Shown piece by piece: positions 35,223 to 44,065 of a DNA stretch of 64,000 bases. Origin of the DNA: Methanogenium organophilum. Its GTDB lineage: Archaea; Halobacteriota; Methanomicrobia; Methanomicrobiales; Methanomicrobiaceae. Both the position numbers and the translations under genes were made by a program. The stretch is from positions 2,232,001-2,296,000 of the forward strand of contig NZ_CP113361.1 in assembly GCF_026684035.1 (NCBI RefSeq), read 5' to 3'. The notes beneath the pieces are model-generated. The model ran no database searches. It was not told where the DNA came from and saw nothing but the letters and a program-made list of their open reading frames with translations. The first letter of the stretch is position 1; each line of letters begins with the position of its first letter.

Positions 35223-38198
35223 ATGGAATTCAATATTGCACCAATGAGAGACTTTCTCTGGGAATCATATGGAATTTATACAACAACAGAATTTCTAAAA
35301 TCTGTCCAAGACTGTTCAGAACAGGAAAAAAATGAGCGATTTATCGACCATGCGTTGGACAACATGTTTTTATTCCGTGTAAAACGCGATCCTGGATTTA
35401 AACTATTTATCAGGGACAAAGTAGATGCAAATCCAGTCCTTCAGGAACGGATTCGTCATATCGTAATGTACCTTTTTGGGAAAACATCAGGATTGGATTA
35501 TATTGATGAGGACGCACCGGGACCCAAAGGTGAAATGGAAATTTTGATTCAGGCAATAAATGCAGGAAAAAATCCATTTGAGGAGGTAATCCGCCATTCG
35601 AAGAATCCATCCCTGATGCACCAGTATAATGAAGACCGTTTAGAGCGGGAGCGGGTGAGCAAGACAAAATATCTAGAGGCGTGTCTCGATGAGGCTGCAG
35701 GCCATATGGACAATGAACTTGAGATGATTGCAATACGACAGCAAATGCTTGAATATGGAACTGGGAAATACCATGGTCATGTCTTAGCAGCTGATGATCC
35801 ACTCTTCCCTTTTGCAGGATTTACTGCTGACACACAGCGTCTCGCAAGTAACTACATATTTAAAAATATCAAATACCGGGAACGTTTTTACGGATATTCA
35901 AACCAAATGGTTGAAGATCCATCACTTCATGAATGCACGATTTGGCAAATCCCATATGAAATTATTCTTCAAGAGGCGATCTTTGGAAAAAGTGTTCGTG
36001 AGTTTGTGGATAATATTGAATGTATACAAAATTGCCAGGATTTGGCAAAATTTGAATTAGATCTGGCCACAATCGCATATCAGGAATGGTTTCTGACGCT
36101 CTCCCGGAAGGATAAAATATCAGTTCTCAATGATGATTACCCCTTTGAGATCCGGGATGATTTATTGGAAGAAATTATTGGCTTCGTGAACAATTCACTT
36201 GATATACTGCAATTCAGAATGGAGCAGTTATATAATGCTAAATACTACGAGCATGCAGCCAAAATTGGGGAATTCGTTTTCAACAGACTGGAGGATGGAA
36301 AAGAGAAGTATTTTACTGCAAGCAACATTGCGACATATTATCGCGAATTTGAAGATTATCAAAATGCTCTGAAATGGTATCAGAATGCGAAAAAACTAAC
36401 AAAACATCTAACCAAAAATCCTACTGATCCAAATAACGGTGAATATAAAGAATTCATTGAATGGAAAAACTGTGCTGAGATGGAGTTTTATATCCATGGC
36501 AGTGATCACTTCAGGAATGAAATTGATAAAATCCAACAGAATGCACAGAATCTTCCTGATTATGCCCGCAATTCTATAGAATTAAATTTGGCAGAAGCAT
36601 GCCGAAGAACTGGCCATCACGATCTTGAATATGAACATTTAACTGAGGCCATTACAATCAATGAATTAGAGGATAAATATTTCATCCATATTTCAGGCCG
36701 CTTGGACTATTTTAACAGGACGCTTTATGACAGTAACTTTGAAACAATCAGAGAAAGCGAAAGGCTGATGAAAACTGAGGTTTATGAGCGTCGGTATACG
36801 TCAGCTACACAGTCATACCAGTATATCGATGCGAGGCGCTGGATCGATCGTCTCATTCGTCTGAAGCCTAAACCATATCTGTATCAGGAAAAGGCAGCTC
36901 TGTGTCGACATGCCGGGAAGGATGATGAAGCAATTGATATGCTCCGCAAAGCAACAGAGGCAACTGATAATCCCAGAGAGAAGGCATCATGTCTAATATC
37001 CACTGCATTAATAAAATGCCAGAAAACAGGTAGTATTGATGCAGAAATTGAAGATTTAGTCTCTTCTTCACTCCTCTCTCTGGGCAAAGAATCGGAAAAT
37101 ACTGTACAATTGATTCTCTCAAAAATTGTTAATCCAATCGTATTTGATGTTGTGACATGGTCTGATGACGATCTCAGAAACCAATTCCTCGAGACATTAG
37201 CAACTGAATATGAAAAATGTGGATTCTCCGGAAATCCTGATCTCATTATCGGTGCTGGGTTCCATTCATTCCATTTTTGTCAGGAAGCACGGGAAAGGTA
37301 TGAACGTGCACTCCCCAATGCAGATTCAGCTCCTGAGAGGGTTCATATCATGTCACAAATCGGATCAACCCTCTTTTTGGAAGGGAACTACCGGTCCGCA
37401 GGTAAATGGTGTAAAAAAGCGATGCAGGAAGATCCAGACAATGATGATATTATCCTTGGAATGACACAGTGCCATATCGCATTAATGGAATATGACTTGG
37501 CTGCAAAAACGATTCAAAAGGCTAGGACTATCAATCCAGACAATATAACATATAAGCAAGTTCAAAAAGGAATCAATTCCCTTGCATCACATGTTATTAG
37601 TCTCCAGCGCATTGAATCAGAAGAAATCAGGCAAACTTTCAGAACCGGTGACTGGCTCCTTTTCAGTGTATTCAATGCACAGGAAAGGGATGAATATGAT
37701 ATCGGGCCGGTTGTCATAGAATATGGGAAAGGTGTTGAAAAACTGCTCTATGAATCGCTCCTCAAACCAATCCGACAAACAATTCATTCAGATACTACCT
37801 ATTTTTCATCAAAGTTCGGGATAAAGAAAACTTTCTGGGAAGGGTCGAGTAATAAACACGCACCATTGCCAAGGACTATAAAAACAGTTCTGGGAAAAGA
37901 AGAAAAATCGCTTTCCTTGGGTCAATGGGCACATCTGGTAAATGATCTAAAAGATGCGGATACGAACCCACTCGTCCAAGAATTCAGAAATCTTCTCCGC
38001 AAACGCGGTTGCAATACAAAACGTCTGAGACAAATCGGCAATTTATGCGGGAGATTATCCAATGAACGCAATGGTGCAGCACATATCTCATTTTATAGCC
38101 GTGATGAAGTCCAGAAGAAGTGGGGTGAGATGGTAACAATCATCAATGATATCATTGCCCGGGTTCCAAGCTCAGGCCCTGATTCTCTCTCCAAATAA
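35223..38198 (+). CDS. TPR-repeat protein with C-terminal HEPN domain, copy 2
   Basis: This 991-residue paralogue of the gene just upstream is colinear along its whole length. The N terminus is nearly the same (RDFLWESYGIYTTTEFLKSV). HMDNELEMIAIRQQMLEYGT and the TPR blocks recur, and the C-terminal block is strongly conserved (TGDWLLFSVFNAQERDEYDI, GPVVIEYGKGVEKLLYE). The putative HEPN motif is kept exactly (LSNERNGAAHISFYSRDEV, RxxxxH). The middle differs more, including a 6-7 residue insertion near 400. The conserved putative active site and diverged repeat region suggest two proteins with the same output but different recognition, or a heteromeric pair. 294 nt separate them, including the duplicated leader. 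Confidence 0.72.
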   Translation: MEFNIAPMRDFLWESYGIYTTTEFLKSVQDCSEQEKNERFIDHALDNMFLFRVKRDPGFKLFIRDKVDANPVLQERIRHIVMYLFGKTSGLDYIDEDAPGPKGEMEILIQAINAGKNPFEEVIRHSKNPSLMHQYNEDRLERERVSKTKYLEACLDEAAGHMDNELEMIAIRQQMLEYGTGKYHGHVLAADDPLFPFAGFTADTQRLASNYIFKNIKYRERFYGYSNQMVEDPSLHECTIWQIPYEIILQEAIFGKSVREFVDNIECIQNCQDLAKFELDLATIAYQEWFLTLSRKDKISVLNDDYPFEIRDDLLEEIIGFVNNSLDILQFRMEQLYNAKYYEHAAKIGEFVFNRLEDGKEKYFTASNIATYYREFEDYQNALKWYQNAKKLTKHLTKNPTDPNNGEYKEFIEWKNCAEMEFYIHGSDHFRNEIDKIQQNAQNLPDYARNSIELNLAEACRRTGHHDLEYEHLTEAITINELEDKYFIHISGRLDYFNRTLYDSNFETIRESERLMKTEVYERRYTSATQSYQYIDARRWIDRLIRLKPKPYLYQEKAALCRHAGKDDEAIDMLRKATEATDNPREKASCLISTALIKCQKTGSIDAEIEDLVSSSLLSLGKESENTVQLILSKIVNPIVFDVVTWSDDDLRNQFLETLATEYEKCGFSGNPDLIIGAGFHSFHFCQEARERYERALPNADSAPERVHIMSQIGSTLFLEGNYRSAGKWCKKAMQEDPDNDDIILGMTQCHIALMEYDLAAKTIQKARTINPDNITYKQVQKGINSLASHVISLQRIESEEIRQTFRTGDWLLFSVFNAQERDEYDIGPVVIEYGKGVEKLLYESLLKPIRQTIHSDTTYFSSKFGIKKTFWEGSSNKHAPLPRTIKTVLGKEEKSLSLGQWAHLVNDLKDADTNPLVQEFRNLLRKRGCNTKRLRQIGNLCGRLSNERNGAAHISFYSRDEVQKKWGEMVTIINDIIARVPSSGPDSLSK

Positions 38199-38358
38199 TA
38201 TTTTATTGATTTCTGGCTGGCTATTGAAATGATTCATGGATATTGCAATTTTTATACAAATGGTTCAAACATTACAGCGCCAATTTCCGATAAAGGAGAG
38301 AATTAACGCCAAATTTGTGCTTTAAAATTGAAATAATGCCATTTTTTACAAAAAATGG

Positions 38359-39387
38359 TTAAAAATCGAACAGATTTTTTTGTTCAGGGTCAGTTCCATA
38401 AACCGGACGGTTGCTAAAGAACATATTCTCCCTTTCATGCTTGTTATTTGAATTGCCATCCAGTGAGTTGGCTGCTTCGAATTTATTTACACATTTTTTT
38501 GGAAAAAACGAGATATGATATCTTCTATAATACGGAGATGACTTTGAATAATATGGTCCTACCCATCTTCCCGATTCTAACTGCTTATTATTCAGAAGAT
38601 TTTCCATAACGGGCTTAAATTCATAGCCAATTTTTCGTTTTTCATATTTCTCTGCATCATTATGGAGACACATCTTTGTGGCACCGAGAATAATGTCTAT
38701 AAGCTGAATAAAGTGCGATTCAACCTGTTTGCTCTTCTTGTGATCTGAATCAATAAATTCAATCCAGTCATTACATATCTCAATTTTGTCATTATTCACA
38801 TTTATCGAATGTATTGGATGCCATGGGAAATATTCATGCTTTTCCTGGCTTCCTTTGTCATGGTATATATGTTCAATGACAACTTTTTCATAATCTTTGA
38901 AAAAATAATTCATACCCCCCGAAAGAACAGTTCGATAAAATCGGTTGTATATGTTTAATTCGGGCTTATCTGAAATATCACTTCGAAATACATCAAATTC
39001 CAGATTTGATAAATTCAGTCCAATAATTTTAAAATAGACATTTAAATATGATTTTCGAGGAGCAATATCTCGAATAAATTCGATCCATTCGAGACCTATC
39101 TCAAATTTTCTGTTTCTTTTTCGTGCCTCTTTATAGTGCACTTCTGTATCATTTTTTGAATGATACCCACATGGATGTGTACAATCCTCTTCGAAATCTG
39201 TCCAATCCCGATGTTTTTTACACCTTGCAGCATTTAAATGTGAGAGAATATTTTGCTTATTTTCTACAGGAATAAATAGAGCCGCCAAATACATCCATTC
39301 TGATTTTTCAACTGGATCTTTGATAGTAAATACTTCATCTGAATACACTTCCAGCCTAATTTCATTGAATCTCGTATCTGGCTTCAT
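38359..39387 (-). CDS. DUF3800-like protein
   Basis: The 342-residue protein opens with a strand and acidic residues (IRLEVYSDEVF) and an early LAALFIPVEN. Later it has SHFIQLIDIILGATKMCL (about 225-242). A starting D-E strand plus a late 'QLxDxxxGA' helix is the outline of DUF3800, an RNase H-fold-like family often found beside restriction and phage-defence genes; its activity is not firmly known. It lies 19 nt downstream of the methyltransferase gene on the same strand and is the third gene of the helicase-methyltransferase row. The last 35 residues (after KKCVNKFEAAN) look disordered. The DUF3800 call is probable, not certain. Confidence 0.6.
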   Translation of the reverse strand: MKPDTRFNEIRLEVYSDEVFTIKDPVEKSEWMYLAALFIPVENKQNILSHLNAARCKKHRDWTDFEEDCTHPCGYHSKNDTEVHYKEARKRNRKFEIGLEWIEFIRDIAPRKSYLNVYFKIIGLNLSNLEFDVFRSDISDKPELNIYNRFYRTVLSGGMNYFFKDYEKVVIEHIYHDKGSQEKHEYFPWHPIHSINVNNDKIEICNDWIEFIDSDHKKSKQVESHFIQLIDIILGATKMCLHNDAEKYEKRKIGYEFKPVMENLLNNKQLESGRWVGPYYSKSSPYYRRYHISFFPKKCVNKFEAANSLDGNSNNKHERENMFFSNRPVYGTDPEQKNLFDF

Positions 39388-39406
39388 TTTGGCATCAATT
39401 AATTGA

Positions 39407-42400
39407 TTATTGTGTGTTATTTAGACAGGAGTCCAATTTATTCCCAACAAAATGCTTCCCACAATACCCCATAATCTCACTATACTTGGAAATCTCCTTT
39501 GTCATCCCGTTGAGCCGCACATAGAATGCCTCCTTCCCCTTAGCCTCAATAAACACAGGTTCATCATATGGCCGGACAACGACCACACAGAGATGTGCAC
39601 CATCTTTCTCAACAATACGGTAGGTTAGAAACTCCGTCGACCGTAACAGCACACTGTTCGGGAAGTACTTCTTCAGGATCTTCTCCTGCAGGGCCCGTAT
39701 AAACCCATCCGGATTTTTATCCGGACACTTCGGATAATCCCCTTCAATGCCACAGTATTCGTGTGATATGCCATCCTTTGCCTCCCGTAGGCCAATGACC
39801 AGATACCCGCCTTTGGTGTTCATGAACCCGGCAATCGCCTTTGCGATGATATAATGGGAGGCCCTCGTGTTGTGTTGCTTCACTTCGGGCGTGTTGTTCT
39901 TCTGGAGTTGCTCTTTGGGGATAATCTCCGACCAGAACGCACTCGTCTTCCATTCGACACATTCACTCTCCCCTTTAAAGACAAACGCAGGGACTCCCTG
40001 TACCACATCCGTCTCTGCCTCCGGGCCTAAAGTCGCATCCATATCCGCGTTCATCCGGACAACAAACCGGCCCTCCTCTTTATCATAGTACCGCACCATC
40101 TCCTTTTCAAGCTCGTCAAACCGCTCAAGAATCACGTCCTTCGTCCGGTATGTCCCGTATGCCGCGTCATCCTTGCGCTTCACAATCGGGAAGGTCTCCA
40201 TGATGTAGTCCACATCCTCCCGTGGGATGCCGTACAGGTGGAAATACAGGGCATCGAGGTCACAGCGAAGCGAAAAACGTCGCTCCTCATCCCAGACAAA
40301 CGGCTGAGGCACGCCGTCCGGGCCGATGAGATTGTCCGGGAACCAGTTGTTCCACTGTTCAACTCCGATCTCTGCGAGGACGTCTTCAGCGAAGGGTTTG
40401 AGGTCCCACGCGGTGTAGGTGAGTTCGATGACGCTTGGAGCAATGATAGTGGTGAGATAAGTTGTGTATGTTGTAGGAGGCAATACAGGGAGTTGTTTGA
40501 GAATGAAATACCCCAGATTTATCGCCCCAAGTTTATTCCTGCAATTGAAATCAAAAGCAAATGAGTTAATGTTTGAATATAATTGAAGAATTTCAATTTT
40601 TTTATCAAGTAGCATAAGATATGCTGTATGCCCAACTCCTACTTTGGGGAGGTGGCAAAATAGGCCCGATCTAATATCAGTTGCCCGGGCAACACTTCGA
40701 AATGCTATGATCCATTTAGTTTTGCTATCAAATCGCCTGTCAACTTCTAGGGCTGGGACCCAATACCAAGATAAAGCAAGGGATTTGGTATTTTGATAAT
40801 TATTTTCATCCAGTGAATGGATTTGTGTCATTGGACGAGATGAAAATCCATCAAACGTCCCAAACCGATGATCATACTGGTGGAACATCTTCGCCTCATA
40901 CAACGGCAACCACACTTCATCCCTTTTCACAAACCGGTTGCCCTCGAGCACAAACCCGGCATCCTCCATCTCCTTCCGCGTCCGGAAAAGATGGGAATCG
41001 CTGGTCATATTGAACAATCCCTGTTTGAATGAAACACCCCATGGATTGCCCGTATCCCCCTTCGTCTCATCGATGAGTACCGGCACCCGTTCATAGATGG
41101 CCTTCGTGATCTCCGCATCCCGCTTTGACCGGAAGATTGGGCAATTCTTTGTGTTCGGATTGATGAGCGCAATCTCTTCCGGTGTTAAGGTGAATTTTCG
41201 CTCCTTATTTTCAAGGTCATCAAACGTATGAAGGAAAAACGCCAGGTCAAAGGAAGCGGGTTGCACATCGGAGCCCGCCATTGTGATAAGGCAGAACTTC
41301 ATCCTGCTATCAATGGGGAAGATCTTCTTTCTGTTCTCAAAGTCATAGAGACTGACAAGCCCCCGGGTATCAACGAGATCCCCAAAGAACTTCGCTGTGG
41401 TCGCGTCCGTTGCAATGCCGGTGGGGACAATGATGCCTGCCATACCAAGAGGCGCAATCCGGCAGCGGGCAAGCTCGGTGAAGATACTGTAGGTATTGGT
41501 TTTCCCTCTGGCTGTTAAGGGGAACCTCCCGGAATTTCTAATAAACTTGGTTGAGAGCTGATCATGGCGCAGTGCATGAATATACTCTTCATGAAGCTTG
41601 GGGTTTGTTTTAACCAGTTCTGCAATGAGTTTTTTGCGTTTTGCACCTGGAGATTCTGCAATAACAGGGTCACGATATGCAAAAAATTCCTTTTCATTAA
41701 GATTGACAACCTCCCATGGCGGATTGCCCAGTATACAGTCAAACCCGCCATTATTTTCCGAAAATACATCAGGGAACTCCAGATGCCAGTGGAAAAACCG
41801 GTGTTCCTTTCGCAGGCGGTGAATCTGTGCCTGCACATCTGCCGGCATTGAATCCTTGCCCTGCTGCCTGACCAGTGAAAGATCACCGGTTGTTGGCACT
41901 GTGTGGGCTGTATCGGGTGTCAGGGGCCAGAAAAATGCTGCGGTCCAGAGATCAGCCACAAACAGTTCATGCAGATACGTGTCAGAAAGGACCAGATCGC
42001 AGTATGCCGTCTTCTTTTTCCCCACAGCCTCAGGGTCATCCTCCCCATATTCAGAAAGGTGAGCAAACTCCTGTGCGGGAACACCTCCGCCGGATGCAGG
42101 ATATGTCCATTGAGCAAGTGTCTGATTTTTGCGCTGCTCCTTATTTGCCTTCTTCAGCTCGGTCGCCACCGTTTTGACATCGCCGGAGATGGGTGTGAAG
42201 GCCACATCCGGGATCCCCTCCGCCATCAGCTCCGGTGTGGCACCGATGAGGGAATTTCCACATCGTACATGGTGGTCAAGGAAGTTCAGCGGTTTGTCCC
42301 GCACCAGCGCATTGATCCAGAGTGAGACCTTTGCAAGCTCCACGGCCATTGGGTTGAGATCAACACCATAGATACAGTGAGTAAGCACATCACGCCGTGC

Positions 42401-44065
42401 CTCCTGCATCGTATCCAATTCGGGGAGGGACGAACCCGTCCGTACCTTTGCCAGCTCAAAACCAAGTTTGTTTGAAGCAGCAATCAGAAATGCCCCGCTT
42501 CCGCAGGCAGGGTCACAGACCTTTATCGACAGGAGGGCGCGTTCCTTCTCACCTGATGTTGGACCGGCCTCACGCAGTTTTCTGGCAATGACGGGCACTA
42601 GTGCACTTTTGATCAGCTCCTGAACAAGGGAGGGGTTGGTATAGTAGGATCCGGTGGACTTCCGGTCAGACCCGCGTGGGTCGAGGAAGAATGAATTTGC
42701 TGCATAGGTGCGGCCTTCAATAATATCCGGTTCTGTGATGATGCGGGGGGTGTAATCAAGAAGACTTTCATAGATAGCACCGATCTCCTCAACCGAGAGG
42801 TCAGCATAACTGATACGCTGCGGGCCGGCCTTTGCATGGTTATGGTGCCCCCGTCCGGTCTCCGGTTCCGTCCATGTCAGGTACCGGATGGCCTGCAGGA
42901 GTGCGGCATTTGTACACTGATGCTCAGGCAGGATGCGGTCCTTGGTCAGGTCAAACAGCATCCCGTTAAACGGGTATATCCCCATCTCAGGAACACCTTT
43001 CTCGATCATCCTGAAGGTAATCTTCAGCCCCTCCCAGAAGTCCGTGTGACGGTCGTCAGGGGCTGCTCCCAGCACACAGCGTTCCCGCAGTGCAGTGATA
43101 CTATATTCATCAAGGAAGAGGCCCTTTGCCTCTCCCATGCCACCCAGCATACCTCTCTGCTCGGCATAGAGCAGGAAGATGATCCGGTATATCACCCGGA
43201 GAATATCTTCATAATAATCCTGCACTTTCTGGTCATCATCTTTGAGAATGTGCAGCAGTTTATGGTCCAGAAATCCGTTTCCAAAGGTCTCAATCGCATG
43301 CACAACATTCTCACGGAGCCGGTCACCAACCTTCTCGCCGGCCTGTCGTGAATGCTCATAATATTCCTCAAGATACAGGGTGTCGGTCCCGTCTTTTGGT
43401 GCAAACCGGCTGGCATGGCAAAAACGGTACAGGGCCAGAAAATCAGGATAACTCCGGGTGAGGAAAATTCCCTCAAGGTCAAATTCAATATACCCTTTTA
43501 CCGTGGTATGATGGAAATCACGTAATATCCGGATGGTCTGTCCATTGGTAACCATTGCCCAGAGATCATCATGCAGGTTCAGGTAATCCTGCAGAGCATC
43601 ATGGGGGCCGGGATGACGGGGCTCAGGCCGCACATCCAGATCGGTTCCATAGGGCACGATGTGCACCACCGGTGCCTTGGGAAGGCCTGGCTTATCATAC
43701 CAGCCACGATGCGAGAAGGAAAACCGAATCTTGTCGCTGATCTCAATCTTTTTTGAAGTGTGGGTCAGTTCAAACCCGAGATTCCGGAAAAGCGGCCGGA
43801 TCCATTTCGTCATCAGCGCTTTCTCGTCCAGCGTGGCAAATTCAGAGAAGAGTTCATCATAACGGTCCCGCAGGTCCTTCCATGCCTTCTCGACCCGGCG
43901 GTCAAATTCCTTTGAGTCAACAGGATCTTCCTCCCGCCATGGTTCGGAAAATGTCTCGGGCCGGGCATAGTCAAAGCCTGTTGTTTCCCCCTTTAAAAGC
44001 TCAAGGAAATGCGAGGTGATGAGGCCACCGGACGTGGTGCAATAGGAATAATGATCATCCTTCAT
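39407..44065 (-). CDS. Large N6-adenine DNA methyltransferase (DrmMI/type IIG-like) fused to an AlbA_2 domain
   Basis: The 1,552-residue protein has an N-terminal nuclease/specificity-like part (LFRNLGFELTHTSKKIEIS). Methyltransferase motif I is at about 517 (VCDPACGSGAFLIAASNKLG), DLNPMAVELAKVSLWI at about 555 and motif IV near 775 (DCILGNPPWEV). A large target-recognition region follows. The last 190 residues (about 1,360-1,540: ESECVEWKTSAFWSEI, FMNTKGGYLVIGLREAKDG, FYVRLNG) form an AlbA_2/Schlafen-like domain, an unusual addition. The SNF2 helicase overlaps it by 4 nt upstream. Methylase plus DrmD-like helicase is the opening pair of class 1 DISARM, but DrmB and DrmC are absent here. Its role is presumably self-marking, with the AlbA_2 part contributing nucleic-acid or nucleotide-dependent control. 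Confidence 0.85.
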   Translation of the reverse strand: MKDDHYSYCTTSGGLITSHFLELLKGETTGFDYARPETFSEPWREEDPVDSKEFDRRVEKAWKDLRDRYDELFSEFATLDEKALMTKWIRPLFRNLGFELTHTSKKIEISDKIRFSFSHRGWYDKPGLPKAPVVHIVPYGTDLDVRPEPRHPGPHDALQDYLNLHDDLWAMVTNGQTIRILRDFHHTTVKGYIEFDLEGIFLTRSYPDFLALYRFCHASRFAPKDGTDTLYLEEYYEHSRQAGEKVGDRLRENVVHAIETFGNGFLDHKLLHILKDDDQKVQDYYEDILRVIYRIIFLLYAEQRGMLGGMGEAKGLFLDEYSITALRERCVLGAAPDDRHTDFWEGLKITFRMIEKGVPEMGIYPFNGMLFDLTKDRILPEHQCTNAALLQAIRYLTWTEPETGRGHHNHAKAGPQRISYADLSVEEIGAIYESLLDYTPRIITEPDIIEGRTYAANSFFLDPRGSDRKSTGSYYTNPSLVQELIKSALVPVIARKLREAGPTSGEKERALLSIKVCDPACGSGAFLIAASNKLGFELAKVRTGSSLPELDTMQEARRDVLTHCIYGVDLNPMAVELAKVSLWINALVRDKPLNFLDHHVRCGNSLIGATPELMAEGIPDVAFTPISGDVKTVATELKKANKEQRKNQTLAQWTYPASGGGVPAQEFAHLSEYGEDDPEAVGKKKTAYCDLVLSDTYLHELFVADLWTAAFFWPLTPDTAHTVPTTGDLSLVRQQGKDSMPADVQAQIHRLRKEHRFFHWHLEFPDVFSENNGGFDCILGNPPWEVVNLNEKEFFAYRDPVIAESPGAKRKKLIAELVKTNPKLHEEYIHALRHDQLSTKFIRNSGRFPLTARGKTNTYSIFTELARCRIAPLGMAGIIVPTGIATDATTAKFFGDLVDTRGLVSLYDFENRKKIFPIDSRMKFCLITMAGSDVQPASFDLAFFLHTFDDLENKERKFTLTPEEIALINPNTKNCPIFRSKRDAEITKAIYERVPVLIDETKGDTGNPWGVSFKQGLFNMTSDSHLFRTRKEMEDAGFVLEGNRFVKRDEVWLPLYEAKMFHQYDHRFGTFDGFSSRPMTQIHSLDENNYQNTKSLALSWYWVPALEVDRRFDSKTKWIIAFRSVARATDIRSGLFCHLPKVGVGHTAYLMLLDKKIEILQLYSNINSFAFDFNCRNKLGAINLGYFILKQLPVLPPTTYTTYLTTIIAPSVIELTYTAWDLKPFAEDVLAEIGVEQWNNWFPDNLIGPDGVPQPFVWDEERRFSLRCDLDALYFHLYGIPREDVDYIMETFPIVKRKDDAAYGTYRTKDVILERFDELEKEMVRYYDKEEGRFVVRMNADMDATLGPEAETDVVQGVPAFVFKGESECVEWKTSAFWSEIIPKEQLQKNNTPEVKQHNTRASHYIIAKAIAGFMNTKGGYLVIGLREAKDGISHEYCGIEGDYPKCPDKNPDGFIRALQEKILKKYFPNSVLLRSTEFLTYRIVEKDGAHLCVVVVRPYDEPVFIEAKGKEAFYVRLNGMTKEISKYSEIMGYCGKHFVGNKLDSCLNNTQ

